64,000 bases of DNA from Elephas maximus indicus. Taxonomy: Eukaryota > Chordata > Mammalia > Proboscidea > Elephantidae. Each line of letters opens with the position of its first letter. The stretch's first letter is position 1. This document shows, one piece after another, positions 21,301-30,782 of the stretch. Made by a program: the position numbers and the translations under genes. The DNA is taken from positions 108,916,293 through 108,980,292 of the forward strand of contig NC_064819.1 in the NCBI RefSeq assembly GCF_024166365.1, read 5' to 3'. Under the pieces are notes generated by a model. It saw only the letters and a program-made list of their open reading frames with translations, was not told where the DNA came from and made no database searches.

Positions 21301-24300
21301 TTAAGCTCTTCAAGGTGAGATAAACACAAACAGAACTTGGAGCCCTGGTGGCGCAGTGGGTAAGAGCTTGGCTGTTAACCAAGAGGTTGGCAGTTTGAAT
21401 TTACTAGCTGCTCCTTGGAAACCCTATGCGGCAGTTCTACTCTGTCCTATAGGGTTGCTATGAGCTGGAATCGACTCGACGGCAAAGGGTATGGACCTCA
21501 TAATAAAATACTGAATCATTTTATTTCCCATTAAAAGCAAAAACCAAACACACTGCCGTCGAGTCAATTCCAATTCATAGCGACCCTATGGGACAGGGTA
21601 GAACTGCCCCATACAGTTTCCAAGAAGCGCCTGGTGGATTTGAACTGCCGACCTTTTGGTTAGCAGCCGTAGCACTTAACCACTACATCACCAGGGTTTC
21701 CTACTTACCATTAAAACATATCAATATTTAGAGCAAATCTGTGGGTCACCTTCAGCCCTTTGATTTCATTTTCAAACATCTTTCACAGATATTGATCCCA
21801 GGAATGGAATTCCAAAGTTAACTCCAGGGGATAATCCATATATGTACCCAGAACAGAGTAAAGATTTCTACAAAGCAGGATCAACTCTTCCATTAGTGAA
21901 GTTCTCAGTGTAAGTGTATGTTAATACCACGGTTACTTAGGTAACTTTAAAGGAATTGTGTCTCTGCTATACATAAATTATGTTTTAAAGGACATAGATC
22001 TCAACAGGACAAGATTGGGTGGAAATTTCAAAAAATTTTCGCATCTAGTTAATGTATGCATGCATGCATGTACATGAGTGTGTAATTGAAATTATACACA
22101 GGCTCTTGACTATGATTTAGAAATGGTTGTTAATCTTGTTTGTATTGTTATTATCACAAATTTGAAGACTTTTTAATGTTCATACTGAATCAGATTGTTG
22201 GTTAATGATGTCTATTTGGATTGGCTTAAACTGAGAACTAAACTTAGACCAAAGTGGCTGAGGAGAAGAGAGGGTCATTAAAGAAAAATAGTTGGTGTAT
22301 TACATTTAAAATATCATTTTAAAGATCAATCATGTGTGATTTAATGATATTTCCTAAAAATGATTAAAATAATAAAAGTTATGGCCATTATACTTTTGAT
22401 GCCATAAATGAAAATTAATGTCAGAAAATAAATCATTTTATTGAACACAATGACATTGATCTCTTTGCCACAGAAGCCACACCAGTTTTATGGTGGTTGC
22501 CTTTCCTGTTTTTCAGAGTGCCTTACGAAAAGAAATTTGATACATTTATTCCACTTGAGCCTCTTCCACCAATTCCCAAGTGAGTTCTCTCACTGTGTTT
22601 TAGATTCTTCTTTATAAAAATATTGATTACTATTTTCTCCTGTGGAGGAGTCCATAGACTTTTGAATCCCAGGAGGAGGGTGGGGCAAAGTTCGTAAGAA
22701 AGGTTTTCGGAGAGACATTTGGAGGGTGTCTTATACAGTACTGCTGTCACAAAAAATACAAGTGGGTGGCTTTAAAGAACAGAAATTTATTTTCTCACAG
22801 TTTAGCCATCCAGAAGTCCAAATTCAGGCGTGGTTCTAAGGCGAGTTTCTTCTTTGTCTGTTTTAGCTTCTAGGAGTTTCTGACAATCCTTGGCATTCCT
22901 GGGTATGTTGTAGCATAAAGACTTGTCTAAACTCATGAGGGATAAGAAGCAGGATCAGCGCAAAGCTGGTTTCTATCAGGTGAAGGTCAAACATACCGCA
23001 GTTCTCCAACTTCTTCACCATTTCTGATGCCAGCCATTTCCCCCATTGTATTATTCCTCTGCTAGGTTTGATGATTCATTGCAATGGCCACACAGAGTTT
23101 ATAGACCATAATCACACAGTTATGTGGTTTATTAGGGAAGTAACAGGCTACAGTTCAGGATCAGGGTCAATTTAGGATCAGGATCAGGATCAGGATCAGG
23201 AAGCACACAGGCAAGGTGTGGAAGTCTCCCCTCAAGTGGAGAGCATATCCCTCCCTTCGTCTTTATTGAAGGACAGGGTCCAATCAGGACAGCTCTTTCA
23301 GCTGCTCTCTACTGTCAGGGCTCTCTGCTGCTAGCTGGTCCAGCTCATGGCCAGTGTAGCAATTTCAGGACTGCTTGGTTCCCATGTGGCTTGGCTTCTC
23401 TGCCAGACCTGCTCTCAGCCAGCATTTCCCTGAGCTGCAGCTTTCTCAGCTGTAGCCTTTTTCACTAGGCTTGGGAGGGGCCTCTGTGTCCCAAAGGACA
23501 CTCTCCCCTTCTAGCTCCTGCCTACCAGGGAGCCCTCAAAACCTATGTGATTCAGCTGTTTATATATCCCAGTCCTCATCAGTTACAAGGTGGGGCCTCC
23601 TTCACCAGACCAGAGTTCCACCAATCCTCAATTATCCGTGAGATGTCAATCAACTCAGGTTTTGTACAAAAGTAATATTTTCTGCTAAGAGAGACCTGCT
23701 CCTCACTTAGGCAAAAGTAACACACCCTCTCCGGTAGAAAGGACTCTGGGAGGTCCCCCAAGTTGCTTCTCCAATGAACTAGGGCAAAGGTAACAACTCC
23801 TTAGGGGTTAGGGGAAAAGTCTCCCAAGCTATTTTTCCAAAGAACTAAGGCAAAAGGCCACACAAAGGACCTCGTTGCGCTACACTGGACTTGAAGATGC
23901 ATCTGTCCCTGTTGTCTTTCTCTTCCTCTGTGTCTAGTCTACCCTTTTTATAACTCAGAAATGGCTCTGCTTAGGATCCACCCTACGATGGCGTTACCTC
24001 ATTAACATAATAAAAGGAAATCCTACTTCCAAGCAGGATTACCTCCACAGGTATAGGAGCCAGGGCTTCAGTGAATATTTTTGCGGGGGGAGGGAGTGGG
24101 ACACAATTCAATCTGTAAGAGAGAACAAGTATCTGTTGAGTGCAGCAGCTGGGATGCTCACCTGTTCAACCGAAATGATCGGCAGAATACCAGATGTCAT
24201 GTGTTGTGTTAAGTATGCACTATGGGAAGGTTTACATGAAACAAAAAGACAGGGTTTCTGTTTTCCAGAATTTAACAGTTTGCTGGAAAAGATACATGCT

Positions 24301-27244
24301 CAAATGATTGTAGATCAGGGAGGATGGTTAGAACTTCAACAGGCAGAGAGAAGGCCATTGCAGCACTCTCATGTTTGAGGGAAGTATCATTCTTCTGATC
24401 TCATATTTTTTTCTTAGCTCCGTTCTGAACCTCATTTATTTACCCAAATTAGGTTTCTGACCCAGAAGGAGATGTTTGCCAGTATAAAAAGTTTTGAGTT
24501 TCTGATACAAGTCAGTCATATAAGTGTGGATAGAGTGGGCAAGTGTCACGAAGTTTGACTCGCAGGGGGTCAGCCAAGGTAATACTACATTATTACATAA
24601 GGCACATAATTAGGGCCTGTCGTGTGTGTATTTTACACTTTTTTATAAACACCATTCTAAAATATTCAAAATAAGAGCAATAACCCAAATCCCACCACCC
24701 TACCGAATTACTTACCTTTTGTTGATTGCCTTTCATATGCAAATATGCTTTTTACATTTATAAATCATAGAATATCAATGTATCTGGTTTTCCTAAAAAA
24801 GATAAGCTTTTAAAAATTTTTTTGAAGGACAGAACGTTGTGGGACCAGTATATTCTTCATAATCCTTTGTGCTGTGGCCAATAAGGGAATTGGGAGATTC
24901 AGATCCTTCCCTCAGGAATCTGATAATGAATAAGATATGAGGCTTATTTCAAGGCTCATTGTCTAGTTGGGGGGGGGGACAGAGACCAGTAAATGATTAA
25001 TCTTAAAATGATAAGTGAACATGGTCCAGTGTACACGTACAGGGAGTACACAGGTGGGAAAGTTGGGAATGCTTTGTAGAAGAGGTGATATTTGATCTTG
25101 GTTCTAGATGATTGTCTTAGTTATTTAGGGTCACTATGAGTCGGAATCGACTCGACGGCAGCAGGTTTGGCTTTGGTTTTTGGTATACCAGAAATGGAGC
25201 CCTGTTAGCATAGTGATTAAGAGCTGGGCTGCTAACCAAAAGGTTGGCAGTTTAAATCCACCAGTCACTCCCTGGAAACTCTATGGGGCAGTTTCACCTG
25301 GAACTGACTCGACGGTACCCAACAGCAACATAATAGAAATACCAAAAGTGGATGGCTTTAACAAACAGGAGCTTATTTGCCCACAGTTCAGGAGGCTAGA
25401 AGTCCAAATTCAGGGTGCCAGCTCTAGGGGAAGGTTTTCTCTCTCTGCTGGCTTTGGGGGAAAGTCCTTGTCTCTTTTCAGCTTCTATTTCTTGTTCCTT
25501 GGAGATCTCATGTGCTGTGCCATCTATCTTTCCTCGACTGCTTTCTTGTTGCTTGCTTAATCTGCTGTTTTATATCTCAAAAGAGACTGATTGAAGACAC
25601 TCTACACTAATACTGTCTCATTAACATAGCAAAGAAATCACTATTCCTAAAAGGGATCACTATAACCACAGGTTAGTAGGATTTCCAACACATATTTTGG
25701 GGGGATACAATTTAATCCGTAACAGTGATAAAGTTAGGAAGCAGAGAAAAGAAGGAAGGCTCTTCCAGTTAATGTATGTCTGTATTAGTCAAGGTCCCAG
25801 CAGAAAACAGACAGCACACTCAACTGGGATTATAAAGGCAGTTTAAGAAGGGACACTTTACAGATGTGTATTGAAGGAACCAACATGGGAAGGAAAAACA
25901 TTCCGAGGCTCATGACAGTGAGGAGCTCTTACTACCCCTAGGCCTGAACAGCAAGAAGAGGGCTATGGGTAGCACAGCAGTGAGAGCTGGAGCCATGGAA
26001 GGACTGCCTGACAGGAGCTGTGACCATGGAGAATGCAGCCCCTACCAGAACTGGGGTACCTCAGGAAATAGAGAGGGAGCAGAGGAGCTGGGTGAGAAAT
26101 ACCTCAACCTCCCTCTTTCCATCCCCTGATCTTCTGTTACTACTCCCATTAGCCAACCCAGATCAAAGCCAGAGGACATGGAAGTGCCAAGGAGATGAAG
26201 GCTGCAAAGGTCAGCCTCCCAGGCTGAGAGTAGGGCAGAGGAGGGCAAAAAGAGATCTGAGTTTGGGACAGGGGCAAATGGTGAACAACTATCATGGTGC
26301 ATTGTTTTGAAACCGGTTTCCTAAAGTGGAGGTTGTTACGGACTGAATTGTGTCCCATAAAAACATGTTTTGGAATCATAACCCCTATACCCGTGGATGT
26401 AATCCCATTTGAGAATAGGGTTTTGTTATATTAATGAGGCCATATCAATTTAGGATGTCTTAAACCTACTGACTTTTGTGATATAAAATAGCAGATTAGA
26501 CATAGAGACAAACAAACACAAGTGGGAAAAGATAGATTCCATGTGGAGGTCACCAAGGAACCGAGGAACAGAAGCTGAAGAGATACAAAGATATTTCCCT
26601 AGAGCTGATGGAGAGAGAGCCTTACCGTAGAGCTGGTACCCTGAATTCAGACTTCTCGCCTCCCGAACTGTGAGAAAATAAATTGCTGTTTGTTAAAGCA
26701 CCCACTTGTGATATTTCTGTTACAGCAGCACTAGACAACTAAGACAGAGGTCTTATTATTTTTGGAACATGTAGTATTCTGTCTACTGACAGTGTTTGTA
26801 AATTTTGCATCAGACAAATCCAAACTGAGAGTCTTTTCTTCTTCCTGTAGCTTGCCTTTCTGGGTAAAGGAGGAGGCCAACAAGCTGAGTAATGAGATAA
26901 GAGAAGTTGAAGAGCTTGACAATTGGCAACCATCGGTGCCCTTCCTATCAAGTTTACTCCCTCCTGGTGGGTTAAAGAGCATTCAAAAACTAACGTAAAA
27001 ACTAGAGGCGAGACCCAAAGAGCAGACTTTTGAGAGGCTTCCATCAATGGAAAGAAGGCAAAAGGCTCTCCTGGAGTGGGAGTGGATGGTGTCTATTGCC
27101 ACAGGCAGTGCTTTGGGCAGATATCATGGCTCTGCATCTCAGGTTGACTGTGTTGGTTGAGAACTGTTAGTCTTGCAATGGAACACAGCCTTTAACTCCA
27201 TTCCTCTCTCCACAGGTTCTTTGGACTTTACAAAACAATCCTGA
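12243..27244 (+). CDS. SPATS1: SPATS1 gene, seven coding exons, 5' end not recognised
   Basis: Spermatogenesis-associated serine-rich protein 1, a testis-enriched vertebrate protein with no well-defined biochemical role. Seven exons (12243-12390, 14907-15034, 16836-16997, 21789-21909, 22517-22579, 26851-26966, 27216-27244) join in one frame through AG/GT sites to give about 255 residues and a TGA stop. Recognition rests on recalled human SPATS1: the WTFYPRFSNNIHTYHVGKQC block, GIPKLTPGDNPYMYPEQSK, the VPYEKKFDTFIPLEPLP block and the EVEELDNWQP block. The human protein is about 300 residues, so roughly 45 N-terminal residues are missing. The N-terminal exons are serine/threonine-rich and diverged; the C-terminal part is conserved. 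The gene lies 4.5 kb upstream of CDC5L on the same strand, as in human. I see no clear AATAAA just after the stop. Confidence 0.92.
12455..12680 (+). mobile_element. MIR, well preserved
   Basis: gggttcaaatcccagctctg, ctgtgtgaccttgggcaaat, cctcagttttctcatctgta, aaatggggacataaaattac: the complete MIR core, located just after the first recognised SPATS1 exon. Confidence 0.9.
13035..13573 (+). mobile_element. RTE (BovB-clade) LINE, 3' fragment with a partial frame
   Basis: About 540 bp in SPATS1 intron. From 13176 an open frame of 130 codons encodes the RTE reverse-transcriptase C-terminal region (DRRRIDAFELWCWRRIL and YFGHVVRRDQSLEKD), ending gggtcgctacgagtcggaag then caacggcacctaac. It lacks the catalytic domain and is not a host gene. 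Confidence 0.88.
13587..13748 (+). mobile_element. AfroSINE, full length
   Basis: ggagccctggtggcgcagtg ... gttgctatgagtcagaatca ... aacaggtttggttta. It starts 14 bp after the RTE 3' end, giving the two related 3' ends side by side. Confidence 0.93.
14280..14640 (-). mobile_element. L1 3' region (older subtype, antisense), split by a SINE
   Basis: tattttattgtgaaagttta, aacaaattaggttcccactt then, after the SINE, caatttctacacaaattgtt and gttctggttgttcggtttcc. These are L1 3'-UTR blocks different from those at 5143 and 58089. Confidence 0.65.
14328..14473 (-). mobile_element. AfroSINE (antisense)
   Basis: aatcgaattgattccggctc to actgcgccaccagggctcc, inserted into the older L1 3' region. Confidence 0.9.
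14907..15034 (+). CDS. SPATS1: SPATS1 coding exon
   Basis: 128 bp, acceptor cttcctag, donor gtgagtaagt. It encodes a serine-rich stretch (LKSSTSSHSDRSSESPLPE) followed by the conserved DKYPEDFSLLKLQT. An alternative acceptor five bases downstream (gcgcag) would put a stop in frame, which decides the chosen boundary. It ends with one base left over. Confidence 0.9.
15112..15195 (-). mobile_element. MIR/L2-like fragment
   Basis: accatttattcaagacccac, taagtgccagggatttgaca and aacaactctacttgggagct; diverged. Confidence 0.4.
15576..16099 (-). mobile_element. MaLR/MLT1-like LTR, long subfamily (antisense)
   Basis: gacttagtcatctagtgctg ... gggaagtttattttctcaca ... cacacaatactgggaatcat ... aacataatttagtccatgac. 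It shares the cacacaatactgggaat block with the 20711 copy, which the shorter copies lack. Confidence 0.68.
16836..16997 (+). CDS. SPATS1: SPATS1 coding exon, conserved core
   Basis: 162 bp, acceptor gatgtcttgcag, donor gtaatgtt. It encodes DGQRPEWTFYPRFSNNIHTY and then a segment ending SERMVDKCLGRKKY. This is the best-conserved block of SPATS1 and the main reason for the gene call. It ends with one base left over. Confidence 0.95.
17423..17573 (+). mobile_element. AfroSINE
   Basis: catagccctggtggtgcagt ... gggtcgctatgagtcagaat ... ccatgacaatgagttttttt. Followed after 22 bp by a second copy in the same orientation. Confidence 0.92.
17595..17760 (+). mobile_element. AfroSINE followed by a short CA tract
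   Basis: atggaaaccctggtggcata ... gggttgttatgagttggaaa ... gtgggtttggtttttttggt, then about eight CA units (17764-17780). Confidence 0.92.
18664..18868 (+). mobile_element. AfroSINE, long subfamily, full length
   Basis: gagtctctgggtggggcaaa, cgtccacccagaggcacctc, tctacttctgaaaaatcagc, gggtccccatgagtcggaat, gactcgatggcaactggtta. The clearest copy of the approximately 205-bp variant. Confidence 0.92.
18870..20034. other. SPATS1 intron, mostly unclassified
   Basis: About 19020-19440 (attgttgcagtcccaagcat) resembles an old interspersed repeat I cannot name; 19480-19540 is pyrimidine-rich. 19620-20030 is A-rich with no constrained frame. No exon seen. Confidence 0.35.
20035..20375 (-). mobile_element. 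Ancient L1 3' end (antisense)
   Basis: aacatggaccaaagtgaaga, gtgcccatcatttagcttca, aattccttaatatcaccaaa match the old L1M-type 3' terminal sequence also seen at 27365, 46905 and 52430. Confidence 0.5.
20383..20710 (-). mobile_element. MaLR/MLT1-like LTR (antisense), right end truncated
   Basis: cttatttatctagttctgct ... ggaacagaaatttattttct ... caggtatagggattagaatt, then cut off where the next LTR begins. Confidence 0.65.
20711..21238 (-). mobile_element. MaLR/MLT1-like LTR, long subfamily (antisense)
   Basis: ctgtctgttatctagtgctg ... aaaaatttattctctcacag ... cacacaatactgggaattgt ... ataattcagtccataacagt. Directly abuts the truncated copy. Confidence 0.7.
21339..21492 (+). mobile_element. 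AfroSINE (plus member of an opposed pair)
   Basis: ggagccctggtggcgcagtg ... gggttgctatgagctggaat ... gactcgacggcaaagggtat. The minus copy follows 47 bp later. Confidence 0.92.
21540..21701 (-). mobile_element. AfroSINE (minus member of an opposed pair)
   Basis: aaaaccaaacacactgccgt ... tagcgaccctatgggacagg ... catcaccagggtttcc. ccattaaaa occurs on both sides, a likely duplication. It ends 87 bp before a SPATS1 exon. Confidence 0.92.
21789..21909 (+). CDS. SPATS1: SPATS1 coding exon
   Basis: 121 bp, acceptor catctttcacag, donor gtaagtgt. It encodes DIDPRNGIPKLTPGDNPYMY then PEQSKDFYKAGSTLPLVKFS. A tail-to-tail AfroSINE pair (about 21339-21492 and 21540-21701) sits immediately upstream. It ends with two bases (GT) completed by the A of the next exon. 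Confidence 0.95.
22517..22579 (+). CDS. SPATS1: SPATS1 coding exon (63 bp)
   Basis: Short exon with acceptor gtttttcag and donor gtgagttc. It encodes VPYEKKFDTFIPLEPLPPIP, nearly identical to the recalled human block. A nested LTR begins about 150 bp downstream. Confidence 0.94.
22917..23885 (-). mobile_element. Solo ERV LTR inserted in a MaLR LTR (antisense)
   Basis: About 970 bp with inverted ends TGTAGC near the left edge and GCTACA at the right. On the minus strand it shows a polyadenylation-type AATAAACC followed by a short U5-like end, as expected of an LTR. ctgg occurs just outside both edges, a possible 4-bp duplication. It contains a (GGATCA)n tract at 23158-23200. No protein-coding remnant. 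Confidence 0.6.
23158..23200 (+). repeat. GGATCA short tandem repeat
   Basis: Successive ggatca/ggatcagg hexamer-like units inside the solo LTR. Confidence 0.8.
24120..25100. other. SPATS1 intron, apparently unique
   Basis: No exon or clear repeat. A G-run (about 24969-24978) is the only notable low-complexity tract. Confidence 0.35.
25126..25186 (+). mobile_element. AfroSINE tail fragment
   Basis: agggtcactatgagtcggaa, tcgactcgacggcagcaggt: only the last 60 bp of a SINE, inside the LTR. Confidence 0.8.
25194..25330 (+). mobile_element. AfroSINE with internal deletion
   Basis: tggagccctgttagcatagt ... ggttggcagtttaaatccac ... ggaactgactcgacggtacc, then caacagcaaca. The gttctactctgtcctat block is shortened. 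Confidence 0.85.
25780..26325. mobile_element. Unclassified interspersed repeat
   Basis: tgtattagtcaaggtcccag and gtttaagaagggacacttta resemble a common old mammalian repeat whose name I cannot fix. The open frames through it (26020-26310) look incidental. Confidence 0.35.
26333..26747 (+). mobile_element. MaLR/MLT1-like LTR (sense)
   Basis: The only sense-oriented copy of the main family: ggttgttacggactgaattg ... gaaaataaattgctgtttgt (polyadenylation signal) ... agcactagacaactaagaca. It ends about 100 bp before a SPATS1 exon. Confidence 0.72.
26851..26966 (+). CDS. SPATS1: SPATS1 penultimate coding exon
   Basis: 116 bp, acceptor cttcctgtag, donor G|gtgggt. It encodes LPFWVKEEANKLSNEIREVE then ELDNWQPSVPFLSSLLPP. 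The donor is not strong (gtgggt); read through, the frame runs to a TAA at 26996-26998 and would give a different C-terminus. Splicing to the next exon restores the ending expected from human. Confidence 0.92.
27216..27244 (+). CDS. SPATS1: SPATS1 terminal coding exon with stop
   Basis: Acceptor ctctctccacag. The first two bases complete a glycine codon, then SLDFTKQS and TGA (27242-27244). The human ending is LDFPRQS, so the short terminal exon is supported by both phase and sequence. The 3' UTR continues to an undetermined point. Confidence 0.9.
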
Positions 27245-27364
27245 GCAGAGACAGCCCACAGAGCAAGCGCTGATGAGCCTCATCCAGTTGATTATCTTTG
27301 TCAGTGTTGCTGTCCTCAATCAAATGTTTGATTTCAACAAGCCAATCACCGTACTTAGCTTTTT

Positions 27365-28150
27365 TTTAACTTTATATCTTGAAAACTTTCAAACTTACCG
27401 AAAAGTTGCAAGAATAGAACAATGAACACCCATATATTCTTGACCTAGATTCTGCAGTTGTTAACATCAGTCCACATTTGTGCACGCTCTCTCTCTCATA
27501 TTATTAATATTATTATTTTGACCATTTGACTATACTATTTAAGAGTAGTGGTAGACATCATAATTCTTCACACCTCCATACATCAGCAGCATCTCCTAAG
27601 GTCAAGAACATTCTCTAACATAACCGTAATACGAACGCCAAGTTCAGGGAATTTAACATGGCACAGTGGTTAAAAGCTTGGTTGCTAACCAAAGGTCATC
27701 AGTTTGAATCCACCAGCTGCTCCTTGGAAACCCTATGGGGCAGTTCAACCCTGTCCCATAGAGTCCCTGTGGTTCAGAATTGACTTGATGGCAACGGGTT
27801 AATATTGATACAATCCTATTATCTAATACATAGTGCTCATTCAAATTTTATCAATTGTCCTAGTCATTTCCATATGGCAGTTTTTTTTTTTTTTTTTTAC
27901 TGATCCAGTATTTAATCTAGCCATCATGGTATTGCATCCAGTTGTCATGTCTTTAGTCTCCTTTAATCTGGAACGGTTCCTCAGCTTTTCTTTGTTTTCC
28001 ATGAAATTAACATTTTTGAAGCATTCAGGTAATTTCTTTGGGTTTGTCTCTCTGATGTTTCCTCATGATTAGGTCCAGGTCATCCATTTTCAGCGGGAAT
28101 ATCACAGACATGATGACTGTCCTCAGTGCATCACGTTGTTTTCTTATTTG
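27365..28150 (-). mobile_element. Ancient L1 3' region (antisense), split by a SINE
   Basis: aaactttcaaacttaccgaa, cagtccacatttgtgcacgc, catctcctaaggtcaagaac, tccagttgtcatgtctttag: the old L1M-type 3' terminal order. Confidence 0.5.
27654..27803 (+). mobile_element. AfroSINE
   Basis: ttaacatggcacagtggtta ... ccttggaaaccctatggggc ... cttgatggcaacgggttaat; lacks the first few bases of the head. Confidence 0.9.
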
Positions 28151-28295
28151 TTCTAGAATTGCTAGTCAGAGAGCATGGGTAGATATTTGTTCCCCTTCTG
28201 GTTTTAAAAGTCAGAAAAATCATTAAGAAGGAGTGAAGAACACACACATCCAAGTCAGAGTAAAACACATCTGTAAAGCATTGTTAAGGAGTCTC

Positions 28296-28368
28296 TGTGT
28301 GGTGCAAACAGTTCAGTGCTTGTAGCTGAAACGTTGGTGCTTCCAACACACCCAGAGGCTACTGTTCT
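28296..28368 (+). mobile_element. AfroSINE (long subfamily) head fragment
   Basis: ggagtctctgtgtggtgcaa, gtgcttccaacacacccaga; only the tRNA-like head remains. Confidence 0.65.
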
Positions 28369-28597
28369 TATTTAAATTTTTTTTTTTTTAGCATCGTTAC
28401 TGGTTATAAACATAGGTACCAGGTCAAAAGTTTAGCCCAGAGGAGACAGACCATCTGGACGAGAAAGCAGTGAAGTGATAGGCTAAGGGTATCATGGTGA
28501 CAGGAATCCAGGCCAAGCTTACGCTGGATGAGGATGAAGCTTTCTTTGGTTAATCAATTTGTCAATCACCATGATGTTTATTAGTACCTAGTATGCG

Positions 28598-28727
28598 TTC
28601 AGAAGCCCTAGCTTGCCTGCTAACCGAAAGGTCTGCAGTTCGAATCCACCAGCTGCTCCTGGGAAACCCTCAGAGGGCCACTATGAGTTAAGAATCGACT
28701 CGACAGCAACAGGTTTGGTTTGGTTCA
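28598..28727 (+). mobile_element. AfroSINE with internal deletions
   Basis: gcctgctaaccgaaaggtct, gcagttcgaatccaccagct, taagaatcgactcgacagca. About 30 bp are missing in both head and middle. Confidence 0.85.
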
Positions 28728-29138
28728 GTATGTGTTCAGTACCATATGTGAATTGGTAGATGGGTAGAAGACATAAGGTATCGACTGAGGCCCTAATATG
28801 TGCCAGGCACTTTATTAGCTTTTGTAAACAATATAGGTATAACTCTAATGAGTGGTAGATAATTCCAGTGGGAAACAGATATTAACCAATTAATTAGACA
28901 AATAATTACAGTTGTGGTAAGTGCTCTGAATAAGCACTTGAAGAAATACTAGGTTATGAGAATGAAAGGTGAATATGACCTACTCAGGGAAGGTTTCTTC
29001 CTGAAAGTGACAATTTGAGATTTGAGAGATAAGTAGGCATTAATTAGTGAACGTAGGGGTGTATCAGTTACTAACAGTTTGGCTGCAAGTAACAGAAAAC
29101 TCATGTAAATGGTTCAAATAAGACAGAGATTCCTCACC

Positions 29139-29553
29139 TGTCTTAGTTATCTAGTGCTGCTATAACAGAAATAGCACAAGTGGGTGGTGTTAACAAAAAA
29201 ATTAATTTTATCACAGTTTAGGAGGCAAGTTCCAAATTCAGAACGCTGGCTCTAAGGGAAGGCTTTCTCTCTCTCTCAGTTCTGGAAGATCCTTGTCTCT
29301 TTGGCTTCTGCTTCCTGGTTCCTGGAGGTCTCCATGTGTCTTGGCATCTATCTTCATTTCTCCTGTGTTCCCTTGTTTAATCTCCCTCATATCTCAAAAG
29401 AGACTGACTCAAAATACACCCTACACAAATCCTGCCTCATTAACGTAAGAAAGACAACCCATTCCCAAATGGGATTATACCCACAGGCATAGAGGTTAGG
29501 ATTTACAACACATTTTAGGGGAACATAATTCAATCCGTAACACAACCCCGATA
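29139..29553 (-). mobile_element. MaLR/MLT1-like LTR (antisense)
   Basis: ctgtcttagttatctagtgc ... ggaggcaagttccaaattca ... ggggaacataattcaatccg. It lies in an older repeat (29060-29800) that I could not name. Confidence 0.7.
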
Positions 29554-29984
29554 ACAGAAATCCACAGGGTAGTAGTTCAGGACTGGTGGGACAGCTACAC
29601 AGTTGATTATCAGAACCCATCTCTTTCCATCTTTTTGCTCCCTCATCTTAGCACTTAGCTTCCATCCTCAAGGTCACCTCATAATCCAAAATAGCTCCTA
29701 GTGTTCTCACCATTACATATACACTTCAGGCATACAGAAGAAGCAAAGGGAGAAAGAAAAGGGTGAGCACCAGCTATCTGTCAATTCCTTTAAGAAGCTC
29801 TCCCTTCTATCTAACTGATTACACTTAACTTTAAGGTTGAGAAATGTAGCTTTTTATTTTATTTTTTTATATTCTTAATGACATTTTACCTGATTTAGAA
29901 AACAGTGCTTGTATAAAAATTCATACAGAGTTTCTAGAAAGCATTCAATTACCAAAAAAATATCTGGGCTCCTATAATATTCAG

Positions 29985-30151
29985 GAGCCCTGGTGGCATA
30001 GTGGTTAAGAGCTTGGCTGGTAACCAAAAGGTTGGCAGTTGGAATCCACCAGCCACCCCTTGGAAACCCCATGGGACAGTTCTACTCTCTCCTAGCCGGT
30101 GGCTAGGAGTTGGAGTCAACTTGAAGGCAATGGGTTTTTTTTTTTTTTTAA
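29985..30151 (+). mobile_element. AfroSINE with perfect 11-bp target-site duplication
   Basis: gagccctggtggcatagtgg to ggcaatgggtttttt. ataatattcag flanks it at 29974-29984 and 30152-30162. Confidence 0.92.
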
Positions 30152-30549
30152 ATAATATTCAGTTTTCTAAGGATGCCCTCGAATCAATGGTAAAATGTAG
30201 ATTTTATGTGAGATTTCATTATTTTTGGTAAAGCTATTCTCATTTTATTGATATCCTTTTGGTGTTTAATACCCACTTGGTACAAGTCAGGAAAACATGA
30301 AGGCTGGCTCTATATCAAGTATTAATACTATTGTCGTATAGCTTCAGTATCATCTGTCTGCACAGCTAAGGAGGGTGAGAGACTCCCATTAGTCAGGCAA
30401 GAGGCAAACATCTGGAGAAAGAGGTGAGAAATAAGCCAACCATATACAGTGAGGCTGTGACACGGTCAGACTAACAACTCTCAGCATTTCAGTAGCCAAT
30501 CTCCTTCAGGACCAAGGAAACCCCACTGGTTGGCTAATGAGTGCACATA

Positions 30550-30775
30550 TTATCAGGAAGGACCAGTCCATGGAGTAGGGAATCATGCTTGGTAAAATAC
30601 AGAGACACTGAAAAAGAGGGAGACCTCCTACATACGGATCGACACAAAGGCTGCAACAATGGACTCAAACAGCGACGATTGTGAGGATGACACAGGACTG
30701 GGCAGTGTTTCCTTCTGTTGTACACAGGGTTGCTATGAGTCAGAACTGACTCAAAGGCACCTAAGAAGAACATGT
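30550..30775 (+). mobile_element. RTE (BovB-clade) LINE, 3' fragment
   Basis: gaaggaccagtccatggagt, ggaatcatgcttggtaaaat, ggctgcaacaatggactcaa, gggttgctatgagtcagaac. Same 3' end as the other RTE pieces. Confidence 0.82.
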
Positions 30776-30782
30776 ATCACAG

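Larger units (their letters stand above)
22728..24117 (-). mobile_element. MaLR/MLT1-like LTR (antisense) interrupted by an unrelated LTR
   Basis: Left part 22728-22915 (gtcttatacagtactgctgt, ggtggctttaaagaacagaa) and right part about 23886-24117 (cttgaagatgcatctgtccc, ttccaagcaggattacctcc, ggacacaattcaatctgtaa) join as one copy. Confidence 0.65.
25107..25726 (-). mobile_element. MaLR/MLT1-like LTR (antisense) interrupted by two SINE pieces
   Basis: Left edge gattgtcttagttattt (from 25111), then SINE sequence to about 25330, then ataatagaaataccaaaagt ... gggatacaatttaatccgta. The LTR is older than the SINEs in it. Confidence 0.68.

Noticed and set aside
10854..21701. CRISPR-like repeats
   Set aside because: The recurring blocks are dispersed SINEs in both orientations with unequal spacing and target-site duplications, in a mammalian genome.
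26020..26310. Plus- and minus-strand frames (96 and 86 codons)
   Set aside because: They lie in an interspersed repeat and have no recognisable domain.
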